From positions 1-5,226 of the forward strand of contig CALCPC010000009.1 in NCBI GenBank assembly GCA_937900975.1: DNA of 5,226 nucleotides, in the 5' to 3' direction. Positions within the stretch are counted from its first letter, which is position 1. Every line of letters starts with the position of its first letter. This DNA is from an uncultured Paracoccaceae bacterium. GTDB taxonomy: Bacteria; Pseudomonadota; Alphaproteobacteria; Rhodobacterales; Rhodobacteraceae. Below are positions 1-5,226 of the stretch, one piece after another. The notes beneath the pieces are model-generated. The model was given only the letters and a program-made list of their open reading frames with translations. It did no database searches and was not told the origin of the DNA. The translations under genes were made by a program, and so were the position numbers.

Positions 1-38
1 CCCGGCCCCGGCCCCAGCCTCCCCACCCCCCCCCCCCG
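1..38. other. G/C-only low-complexity end, likely sequencing or assembly artefact
   Basis: The first 38 bases are C/G apart from one T and two A, and include a run of 12 C at 26-37. Read on the minus strand inside the aminotransferase, the frame stays open but gives ARGGGVGRLGPGP, where the family has a helix of the pattern ALAxRVAxLAPG. The Val, Leu and Pro-Gly positions line up in register, as if other bases had been replaced by G. This fits G over-calling at the end of reads or a contig, but I cannot prove it from the window alone. Confidence 0.6.
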
Positions 39-305
39 CGCAAACCTGCCGTCCTGCCCAAGGCAGAAGGGGGCGGCGTAGGTGTTCAGCTTCATCTGGG
101 CGTGCACAGCCTCGATGATTTTCGGATGGCAATGGCCTGCGGGGGAACAGAAAAGCCCCGAAGACCCATCGATCAGCCGGTCGCCATTTTGGTTCCACAG
201 CCGCGTACCCTCCGCCCGACGGATCAGGCGCGGCGCGGATTTGAACTGGCGATTGGGCGTGAACGGCATCCAATGCTGCTCAAGCGAGTTGCCCCGATAC
301 TGCAT
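1..305 (-). CDS. Class-III PLP aminotransferase, N-terminal fragment (omega-amino acid/taurine:pyruvate type)
   Basis: The fragment starts at an ATG (305-303) behind a GGGAGG ribosome site (plus-strand cctccc, 312-317) and reads open for 101 codons to the window edge. Family members are about 430-460 residues, so most of the enzyme, including the PLP lysine, lies outside. Visible motifs are NSLEQHWMPFTPNRQF near residues 6-21, PRLIRRAEGTRLW, a GDRLIDGSSGLF stretch and AGHCHPKIIEAVHAQM. These match the N-terminus of beta-alanine/omega-amino acid:pyruvate aminotransferases of fold type I. By family, such enzymes move an amino group to pyruvate in the cytoplasm. The divergent position beside tauABC-xsc suggests taurine (or hypotaurine/beta-alanine) as donor, giving sulfoacetaldehyde plus alanine. 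The N-terminus resembles the beta-alanine:pyruvate group more than the Bilophila-type Tpa as I remember them, so I give no symbol. The last ~13 codons become almost all Gly/Arg/Pro and are probably sequence error. Confidence 0.85.
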   Translation of the reverse strand, partial: MQYRGNSLEQHWMPFTPNRQFKSAPRLIRRAEGTRLWNQNGDRLIDGSSGLFCSPAGHCHPKIIEAVHAQMKLNTYAAPFCLGQDGRFARGGGVGRLGPGP

Positions 306-397
306 TCTGAACCTCCCAGCAACAGCGCGCGGGTCCGGCCAACATCGCCAGACACACCCCGACCGCCCGATTACGTTGCCGCCAATCAACACCAGTC

Positions 398-412
398 TGC
401 CAGGGTGTGGCA
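398..412. promoter_or_regulatory. Inverted repeat TGCCA-N5-TGGCA, candidate operator
   Basis: A perfect 5-base inverted repeat with a 5-base GGGTG spacer lies about 93 bases upstream of the aminotransferase start and about 207 bases upstream of tauA. Its right arm overlaps the TTGCCA that would be a leftward -35 element. Size and placement suit a dimeric transcription factor site. Short inverted repeats of this length also occur by chance, so this is only a candidate. Confidence 0.3.
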
Positions 413-508
413 AGACGGAAACCGCCGCCTCGGCGACCATCGACGACGCGAATTGCAACCGATTTCATCAAATGTGTTGCGCGCCGCCTAAAAACTCGGT
501 TCGGTAGC

Positions 509-524
509 GCGCGGCGTGCCGCGC
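509..524. repeat. GC-rich inverted repeat GCGCGGC-GT-GCCGCGC
   Basis: Two 7-base arms match perfectly around a 2-base centre. As RNA this would fold as a 6-bp all-G/C stem with a CGTG tetraloop. It lies about 95 bases before tauA, so depending on the start of transcription it is either promoter-proximal DNA or a leader hairpin. No T-tract follows, so it is not an intrinsic terminator. Confidence 0.4.
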
Positions 525-619
525 CGGCTGGTACATGACGCTGGCGCACTGCATCCTTAACCCTATCGCCGGCCCAAGCGGGAGACACCGCTGCCGGACA
601 ATCCGTCAGGGAGACGACG

Positions 620-1624
620 ATGACACTTAAATCCGCACTGGCTGCCGGGACGGCAGCGTTGACCCTTGGGCTTGGCCTTCCGGCCGTTGCAGGGGGGCAC
701 CTTGAAGAAATCACCGTGGCCTATTTTTTGGAATGGCCGACCCCCAACCAGTACGCCCAAGCCACCGGCGCCTATGAAGAGGCGTTGGGCCTTAAGATCA
801 ACTGGCGCGCATTCGACACCGGGACGGCGATGTCTGCCGCGATGGCCTCGGGCGACGTGCAGATCAGCTTCAGCCAAGGCATCCCGCCCTTCGTGGTCGC
901 GGCCTCGGCCGGGCAGGACCTGCAGGTGGTCGACGTGGCCGTCAGCTATTCCGAGAACGACAATTGCGTCGTGAAGGAAAGCCTTGGGATCACACAGGAA
1001 AACACCGGCGATCTGGAAGGTCTGAAAGTCGCCGTGCCGATCGGCACCGCCGCGCATTACGGCTTTCTCAAGCAGATGGCGCATTTCGGCGTCGACACGT
1101 CCACGATGGACATCGTCGACATGGCGCCGCCCGATGGCGCCGCGGCCTTTGCCGGCGGCAATCTTGATATGGTGTGCGGCTGGGGTGGTTCGCTGCGCCG
1201 GATGAAGGAGCATGGCAACATTCTGCTGACTGGCGCCGAGAAAGAAGCGCTTGGCATCAAAGTGTTCGACGCCACGGTCATCCCGACAGCCTTCGGCGCC
1301 GAGAACCCCGATATCGTCGCGACCTTCCTGAAGGTCACCGCCGACATGAACGCACAGTTCGCCGATGGCGGCGCCGATGAGATGATCCCCGTGATCGCCA
1401 AAACGGCGGGGATGAGCGAGGAAGACACCGCCGCGACACTGGCGGGGTTCGTGTTCCCAGATCTTGAGACCCAGCTCTCCGACGCCTGGTTCGGCGGCGG
1501 TGCGCAGACCTTCCTTAAGGAAGTCGGCGATTTCTTCGTCGAAACCGGCAACATCCCCGCGGCGCGCGAAAGCTATGAGGGTGCGGTCAACGCCTCGTTC
1601 CTGGCGGAAGCGGCCGAGATGTAA
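620..1624 (+). CDS. tauA: Taurine ABC transporter, periplasmic substrate-binding protein
   Basis: This 334-residue protein is the capture component of a taurine importer; by family it binds taurine in the periplasm and delivers it to TauBC. The start is fixed by AGGGAG (607-612) seven bases before the ATG and by a clear Sec signal peptide: Lys at residue 4, a hydrophobic core to about residue 20, and an AVA cleavage site near 24/25. There is no lipobox Cys, so the mature protein should be soluble. The mature part begins ITVAYFLEWPTPNQYAQ and continues with an INWRAFDTGTAMSAAMASGD segment near residues 63-85, the usual start of the NMT1/SsuA-TauA two-lobed binding fold. Length is normal for the family. 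It is first in an operon with tauB and tauC. The substrate is inferred mainly from the neighbouring xsc; related proteins bind other sulfonates or nitrate. Confidence 0.9.
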   Translation: MTLKSALAAGTAALTLGLGLPAVAGGHLEEITVAYFLEWPTPNQYAQATGAYEEALGLKINWRAFDTGTAMSAAMASGDVQISFSQGIPPFVVAASAGQDLQVVDVAVSYSENDNCVVKESLGITQENTGDLEGLKVAVPIGTAAHYGFLKQMAHFGVDTSTMDIVDMAPPDGAAAFAGGNLDMVCGWGGSLRRMKEHGNILLTGAEKEALGIKVFDATVIPTAFGAENPDIVATFLKVTADMNAQFADGGADEMIPVIAKTAGMSEEDTAATLAGFVFPDLETQLSDAWFGGGAQTFLKEVGDFFVETGNIPAARESYEGAVNASFLAEAAEM

Positions 1625-1643
1625 GCGACGCTGAAAACTCTAA

Positions 1644-1663
1644 GCCGGGGCACCCGCCCCGGC
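1644..1663 (+). promoter_or_regulatory. Strong intercistronic hairpin between tauA and tauB
   Basis: The sequence GCCGGGGC-ACCC-GCCCCGGC forms a perfect 8-bp G/C stem with a 4-base loop. It starts 20 bases after the tauA stop and ends 22 bases before the tauB ATG. It is followed by CCTTCAAA rather than a run of T, so it is unlikely to be a full intrinsic terminator. In many binding-protein operons a stem after the first gene protects the 5' message or partly stops transcription, so that the binding protein outnumbers the membrane parts. I infer the same role here. Confidence 0.65.
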
Positions 1664-1685
1664 CCTTCAAACCCGGGGGGCGGCC

Positions 1686-2489
1686 ATGTCTGATCTTGCC
1701 ATCGAGAGCGTCTCGATGACCTTCACCCTGCCGGGCGGCGGCTCGGTCGAAGCGCTGAAAAATATCGATCTCGATCTCAAGCAGGGCGAGCTGATGTCCG
1801 TGCTCGGCCCTTCGGGCTGCGGCAAGACGACCCTTTTGAATATTCTTGCCGGGTTCCTTGCGCAAACCGACGGTGTCGTCCGGCTTGGCGACCGCGAGGT
1901 TCTGGGCCCGGATCCCGAACGGGGCATGGTTTTTCAAAAAGGCGCGCTTTTTGAATGGATGAACGTCTCGGACAACATCTCGTTTGGCCCGCGCATGAAA
2001 AACATGCCGAAGGGTGAGACCGACGCTTTGGTCTCTTCGCTTTTGCAGACGGGCGGTCTGCAGGATTTCGGCTCTAAAATGATTTACGAGCTGTCCGGGG
2101 GCATGCAGCAGCGTGTGGCGCTGGCACGGTGTCTGGCCAACGATCCCGATCTTATTTTGATGGATGCGCCGCTTGGCGCGCTTGACGCGCTGACGCGCGA
2201 AAAGATGCAGGGCCTGGTCCTGAAGCTTTGGAAAGAGACGGGAAAGACGATCATTTTGATCACGCACTCGGTGGAGGAGGCGCTTTTGCTGGGCGAACGC
2301 CTTGTCGTGATGGCGCCGCGCCCGGGTCGGATCCACCGGGAGTATCGCTTGCCGTTTGCAGAGCTTGGCGTGGGCGCCGACCTGCGCGAGGTCAAAAAGC
2401 ACCCTGATTTCGCCACGACGCGCGAAGAAATCCTGTCGATGATCTGGGATATGGAAGAGGAAATCATGGGTCGGACGGAGGCGTCCTGA
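1686..2489 (+). CDS. tauB: Taurine ABC transporter, ATP-binding subunit
   Basis: This 267-residue cytoplasmic ATPase should power import as a homodimer docked on TauC. The nucleotide-binding motifs appear in order: Walker A GPSGCGKTT (41-49), Q-loop VFQ (Gln84), signature LSGGMQQR (136-143), Walker B LILMD ending at Asp160, D-loop GALD (164-167) and H-loop His194 in ITHS. EALLLGERLVVMAPRPGRI after the H-loop is typical of the nitrate/sulfonate/taurine subfamily. The oddity is residue 161: Ala (GCG, 2166-2168) where nearly all ABC ATPases have the catalytic Glu (DEP becomes DAP). Length is close to the usual ~255. The ATG follows a G-rich site (1675-1680), and the TGA overlaps the tauC ATG by one base, indicating translational coupling. 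The product call is firm; its catalytic competence is an open question. Confidence 0.93.
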   Translation: MSDLAIESVSMTFTLPGGGSVEALKNIDLDLKQGELMSVLGPSGCGKTTLLNILAGFLAQTDGVVRLGDREVLGPDPERGMVFQKGALFEWMNVSDNISFGPRMKNMPKGETDALVSSLLQTGGLQDFGSKMIYELSGGMQQRVALARCLANDPDLILMDAPLGALDALTREKMQGLVLKLWKETGKTIILITHSVEEALLLGERLVVMAPRPGRIHREYRLPFAELGVGADLREVKKHPDFATTREEILSMIWDMEEEIMGRTEAS

Positions 2490-3700
2490 TGGATATTTTG
2501 GGACCACTGGGACTGCGCAAGGACGCGTTTGTCGCGCGCAAAACGGTCACCTTTGGCGATGAAAGCGCGGTGACGGCGAACCGTGTCGCCTCAATCGTCT
2601 CGATCACCACGATCTTTCTGTTTTGGGGCATGTTTACGGGCTCCGCCTGGGTGCCGCTGCATGTGCCAGCGCCGTTTGAGGGAGAGACAGGATTTAGCTA
2701 TACGGTGACCGAGGCCGATGGCCAAACCCATGACGCCGACGTCACCGTGCTGGTCATCGATAAGGAGGCCAGCCCGCCCCCCGCGCCGCCCGAAGACACC
2801 GATGGCGTCGCCCGCGACGATTATGTCCAGACAACCGTCCGTATCGGCGCCACCGTCCGCGTGTTGCGCAACGATGCCGACCGGGGCGAGGGTATGACGA
2901 TCAGCGCGATCAATGGCCGCGCTGTCAGCCCCGGCGACACTGTCGCGGTGCCGGGCGGCGAGGTTCTGGTGACGCCGCGCAGCACGCTGTTCTTCCGGCC
3001 CGCGCTCGGCCTCCAAACCGATCCGATCTATCTGCCCCCGCCCGAAAAAGTGGTGTCGAGCTTTGTCCAGATCTGGAACGAAGGCTACCGCGATACCACG
3101 CTGGGTGGGCATGTCGGCTGGTCGCTTTTCCGGGTCATCGCAGGGTTCGTTTGCGGCGCGCTGGTGGGCATCCCGCTGGGCATCGCGATGGGGCTGAACT
3201 CTTGGGTACGCGGCGCTTTTGACCCGATTGTTGAATTCATGCGCCCGGTGCCGCCGCTGGCGTTGATCCCGCTTGTTATTATCTGGGCGGGCATCGGCGA
3301 GACCGCGAAAATCATCCTGCTGTTCCTCGCAGCGCTTTGGATTATGGCGATTGCTGCACGCGCCGGCGTGTCGGGCGTCGCCTTGTCGAAAGTGCACGCG
3401 GCCTATTCGCTCGGTGCGTCGAAATGGCAGATCCTGAGCAAGGTCATCTTTCCCAATGCGCTGCCCGAGATCTTCACGGGCGCTCGTGTCGCAATGGGCG
3501 TGTGCTGGGGCACCGTCGTCGCGGCAGAGCTTGTGGCCGCCGAAAAGGGCTCTGGCATGATGATCATGGTCGCGTCCAAGTTTCAGCTGACCGATATTGT
3601 GATCATGGGGATCATTGTGATCGGCCTGATCGGGTATTTCATCGACATCTTAATGCGGCTTGCCGAGAACTGGCTGGTGCCTTGGAAGGGCAAAGGCTAA
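2489..3700 (+). CDS. tauC: Taurine ABC transporter permease with extra periplasmic domain
   Basis: This inner-membrane channel subunit has 403 residues against about 275 for typical TauC. The start is set by GGAGG (2477-2481) and a TGATG overlap with tauB. Residues 1-32 look cytoplasmic and TM1 spans about 33-50. The canonical permease resumes at YLPPPEKV (181-188) and carries the remaining membrane segments, including about 209-236, 254-268, 274-290, 333-350 and 369-390. RPVPPLALIPLVIIW (252-266) is a family hallmark. The EAA-type coupling loop that contacts TauB is AAYSLGASKWQIL through PNALPEI (about 304-328). Between TM1 and residue 178 is an insertion of about 120 residues, predicted periplasmic from the topology, that resembles cadherin/Ig-like adhesin repeats. 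The frame is open and membrane segments flank both sides, so it is a genuine in-frame insertion rather than a fusion caused by a frameshift. Confidence 0.93.
   Translation: MDILGPLGLRKDAFVARKTVTFGDESAVTANRVASIVSITTIFLFWGMFTGSAWVPLHVPAPFEGETGFSYTVTEADGQTHDADVTVLVIDKEASPPPAPPEDTDGVARDDYVQTTVRIGATVRVLRNDADRGEGMTISAINGRAVSPGDTVAVPGGEVLVTPRSTLFFRPALGLQTDPIYLPPPEKVVSSFVQIWNEGYRDTTLGGHVGWSLFRVIAGFVCGALVGIPLGIAMGLNSWVRGAFDPIVEFMRPVPPLALIPLVIIWAGIGETAKIILLFLAALWIMAIAARAGVSGVALSKVHAAYSLGASKWQILSKVIFPNALPEIFTGARVAMGVCWGTVVAAELVAAEKGSGMMIMVASKFQLTDIVIMGIIVIGLIGYFIDILMRLAENWLVPWKGKG
2657..3022 (+). other. Cadherin/Ig-like insertion in first periplasmic loop of TauC
   Basis: Codons 57-178 of tauC encode sequence not found in ordinary TauC. 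Residues 64-91 (GFSYTVTEADGQTHDADVTV) look like the final two strands of a bacterial cadherin/Ig-like repeat, which typically ends FxYTVxDxxGxxDxATVTV. A proline-rich linker follows (about 96-101, PPPAPP). Residues 108-172 look like the first strands of such a repeat: ARDDYVQTTVRIGATVRVL, then RNDADRGEGMTISAINGRAV (the VLxNDxDxDGDxLTVxxV pattern), then GDTVAVPGGEVLVTPRSTLFFRP. The halves appear in circularly swapped order, last strands before first, so together they could make one complete beta-sandwich. The assignment is by pattern, not by search. Putative Ca-binding acidic residues (Asp110, Asp111, Asp129, Asp131) are partly kept. Confidence 0.6.
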
Positions 3701-3759
3701 ATCATAAAAACGCCCAGATGTCTTACTCTTGTGCCCGTTGGATGTAACAAGGGACCGTT

Positions 3760-4266
3760 ATGTTTAGATCGATTGTCGCCGCCGTATTGTTGGCGGCACC
3801 CGCGGCGGCGGCGCAGGCCACGCTGCTCGACTCCGCGCGCGAGGCTTATGCCGCCGCTTGGAATATCTCGCCGCTCAGCGTGCAGTCCGTGGCCTTCGTC
3901 GACCGCCCCGCGGAACTGATCGGCGATGTTGTTGAGCGCAAGGGTGCGGCCTTTCGTCAGGGCGAGAACATCCTGATTTACGCCGAACCCTCGGGCTATG
4001 CCTATATCGAGACGCTGGATGGCTTCGAATTCGGCCTCGATCTCGATGTTGAGGTGTTGGATTCGGGCGGCGAAAGCCTTTTTCGGCAAGAGGGGTTTCA
4101 AACCGTGCGCCTGGCATCCCGCCGGGCCGTCCGGGAGCTGTTTTTGACCATGGAGCTGGAGCTTGACGGGTTTGATTCTGGGGAATACCAAATCCGCATC
4201 CGCGCGAACGATATCGCCTCGGACGAGACGGCGGAGTTCACGCTGCCCTTCGCAATCGAGGACTAA
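3760..4266 (+). CDS. Small exported beta-rich protein of unknown function
   Basis: I do not recognise a named family for this 168-residue protein. The ATG follows AAGGGA (3749-3754) and a Sec signal peptide: Arg at 3, an Ala/Leu/Val core, and AAA-QA or AQA cleavage near 18-20. No Cys is present, so it is not a lipoprotein and has no disulfides. After a short helical part (21-34) the protein is rich in alternating hydrophobic/acidic strands: NILIYAEPSGYAYIE (70-84), GFEFGLDLDVEVLDSGG (88-104), LFLTMELELDGFDSGEYQI (127-145) and a closing TAEFTLPFAIED. This suggests a compact Ig-like beta-sandwich, net acidic, in the periplasm. It lies 59 bases after tauC and 48 before xsc, in the same direction, so it is probably co-transcribed. 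A role as a periplasmic accessory to uptake is an inference from position only. Confidence 0.8.
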   Translation: MFRSIVAAVLLAAPAAAAQATLLDSAREAYAAAWNISPLSVQSVAFVDRPAELIGDVVERKGAAFRQGENILIYAEPSGYAYIETLDGFEFGLDLDVEVLDSGGESLFRQEGFQTVRLASRRAVRELFLTMELELDGFDSGEYQIRIRANDIASDETAEFTLPFAIED

Positions 4267-4314
4267 AGAATGGCGTTGGCCCGCGGGTAGGCCGATGCGA
4301 CGGGGAGATGCGCC

Positions 4315-5226
4315 ATGAAGATGACGACCGAAGAAGCCTTTGTGAAGGTGCTCCAAAGACATGGCATCCGTCATGCGTTTGGCATCATTGGCTCTGCCAT
4401 GATGCCGATCTCCGACCTTTTCCCCAAGGCCGGCATCACGTTTTGGGATTGCGCGCATGAGTGCAACGCGGGCTTCATGGCCGATGGCTACACCCGCGCC
4501 ACGGGCAAGATGTCGATGGCCATCGCCCAGAACGGCCCGGGCATCACCAATTTCGTGACGCCGATCAAAACCGCCTATTGTAACCACACCCCGATGCTGT
4601 TGGTTACGCCTCAGGCGGCCAACAAGACCATCGGTCAGGGCGGCTTTCAAGAGGTGGAGCAGATGGCGCTGTTCCGCGATATGGTCTGCTATCAGGAGGA
4701 GGTGCGCGACCCCTCGCGCATTGCCGAGGTCTTGAACCGGGTCATCGAAAAGGCGATCCGCGGGTCTGCGCCGGCGCAGATCAACGTGCCCCGCGATTAT
4801 TGGACCCAGGTGGTCGATATCGAGATCCCGCAGGTCGTGCGGTTGGAGCGTCAGGGCGGGGGCGAGACGGCGGTGTCGGAGGCCGCCAAACTGCTTTCAG
4901 AGGCGAAATTCCCCGTCATTCTGTCCGGCGCCGGTGTGGTGCTGTCCGATGCGATTGCCGACACGGCGGCACTGGCCGAGCGGTTGTCGGCGCCGGTCTG
5001 CTGCGGCTATCAGCACAATGACGCCTTCCCCGGCAACCACCCGCTTTTCGCCGGCCCGCTTGGCTATAACGGGTCCAAGGCGGGGATGGAGTTGATCTCG
5101 AAGGCCGACGTCGTCCTGGCGCTTGGCACACGGCTGAACCCGTTTTCGACGCTGCCGGGCTATGGCATCGACTATTGGCCGAAAGACGCGGCGATCATCC
5201 AGGTCGATATCAATCCAGACCGGATC
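4315..5226 (+). CDS. xsc: Sulfoacetaldehyde acetyltransferase, N-terminal part
   Basis: The ATG at 4315 follows GGGGAG (4302-4307), and the frame stays open for 304 codons to the window end; the full enzyme is about 590-600 residues. Xsc is a cytoplasmic thiamine-diphosphate enzyme that turns sulfoacetaldehyde plus phosphate into acetyl phosphate and sulfite, the desulfonation step of taurine breakdown. The start MKMTTEEAFVKVL, then HAFGIIGSAMMPISDLFPKAG, DCAHECNAGFMADGYTRATG (Glu49 is the expected cofactor-activating Glu), NGPGITNFVTPIKTAY and QAANKTIGQGGFQEVEQM are strongly Xsc-like. They form the PYR domain to about residue 170. The central domain follows, with CGYQHNDAFPGNHPLF and DVVLALGTRLNPFSTLPGYG. 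The C-terminal PP domain is outside. One oddity is Cys89 in AYCNHTP, where I would expect Trp. It is last visible in the tau operon. Confidence 0.95.
   Translation, partial: MKMTTEEAFVKVLQRHGIRHAFGIIGSAMMPISDLFPKAGITFWDCAHECNAGFMADGYTRATGKMSMAIAQNGPGITNFVTPIKTAYCNHTPMLLVTPQAANKTIGQGGFQEVEQMALFRDMVCYQEEVRDPSRIAEVLNRVIEKAIRGSAPAQINVPRDYWTQVVDIEIPQVVRLERQGGGETAVSEAAKLLSEAKFPVILSGAGVVLSDAIADTAALAERLSAPVCCGYQHNDAFPGNHPLFAGPLGYNGSKAGMELISKADVVLALGTRLNPFSTLPGYGIDYWPKDAAIIQVDINPDRI

Larger units (their letters stand above)
306..619. promoter_or_regulatory. Divergent control region between aminotransferase and tauA
   Basis: This 314-bp gap has no convincing gene on either strand. Open frames that cross it lack family-like sequence and good ribosome sites. 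It must hold the promoters of both the leftward aminotransferase and the rightward tau operon. The stretch around 445-500 is distinctly richer in A/T than its surroundings. Two inverted repeats are noted separately. A very weak leftward promoter candidate is TTGCCA (plus 413-408) with GTTGAT 17 bases further (plus 390-385). A very weak rightward candidate is ATGACG (535-540) followed by TTAACC near 557-562. Neither is strong enough to call. Related bacteria use the MocR-type activator TauR here, but I found no exact copy of the CTGGAC-type repeat I associate with it. Confidence 0.6.

Noticed and set aside
455..480. GCAAC-N16-GTTGC inverted repeat in the intergenic region
   Set aside because: The arms are only 5 bases with a long spacer, which is expected by chance in 300 bp.
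82..507. Long plus-strand open frames over the aminotransferase start and the intergenic region
   Set aside because: They are antisense to a clear family match, have no ribosome site and give low-complexity, Arg/Pro-rich sequence.
528..550. Two CTGG boxes 13 bases apart (CTGGTACATG and CTGGCGCACT), considered as a TauR-type direct repeat
   Set aside because: Only the first four bases fit the remembered CTGGAC-type box and the spacing does not match; too weak to call.
1587..2507. 306-codon minus-strand open frame opposite tauB
   Set aside because: It lies wholly antisense to an intact ABC ATPase with all its motifs. High GC keeps such frames open, and the translation has no recognisable domain.
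4267..4314. Six-codon ATG-to-TAG mini-frame (4273-4290) before xsc, considered as a leader peptide
   Set aside because: It has no ribosome site, no run of regulatory codons and no alternative hairpins.
3697..4650. 317-codon minus-strand open frame across the small exported protein and the xsc start
   Set aside because: It is His/Arg/Gly-rich shadow sequence opposite two plus-strand genes with good starts.
1..5226. CRISPR arrays, transposases, tRNA/rRNA genes, phage or defence genes
   Set aside because: None seen; coding content is a coherent metabolic operon with uniform composition.

Overview
The window looks like part of a high-GC alphaproteobacterial genome, most likely from the Rhodobacterales/Roseobacter group. 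That placement is inferred from GC-rich codon use, the protein sequences and gene order, not from a database search. It carries a taurine (2-aminoethanesulfonate) uptake and degradation cluster, cut at both ends by the window.

Layout: bases 1-305 (minus strand) hold the N-terminal third or less of a class-III PLP-dependent omega-amino acid:pyruvate aminotransferase. Its last ~40 bases, at the window edge, turn into G/C-only low-complexity sequence that is probably unreliable. A 314-bp divergent control region (306-619) follows, with two short inverted repeats and no gene. On the plus strand come tauA (periplasmic binding protein, 620-1624), a strong intercistronic hairpin (1644-1663), tauB (ATPase, 1686-2489), tauC (permease, 2489-3700, overlapping tauB by one base), a small exported protein of unknown function (3760-4266), and the first 304 codons of xsc (sulfoacetaldehyde acetyltransferase, from 4315 to the window end).

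How the genes work together: TauA captures taurine in the periplasm and TauBC import it at the expense of ATP. The divergent aminotransferase is the candidate for moving the amino group to pyruvate to give sulfoacetaldehyde and alanine. Xsc then uses thiamine diphosphate and phosphate to release sulfite and form acetyl phosphate. The sulfite exporter or oxidase, the phosphotransacetylase and the regulator (TauR in relatives) are not in this window.

The most notable points are: (1) TauC is ~400 residues instead of ~275 because its first periplasmic loop carries an insertion of ~120 residues that resembles cadherin/Ig-like repeats of bacterial surface adhesins; (2) TauB has Ala where the catalytic Walker B Glu is expected; (3) an unassigned exported beta-rich protein sits between tauC and xsc; (4) a perfect 8-bp stem lies between tauA and tauB.
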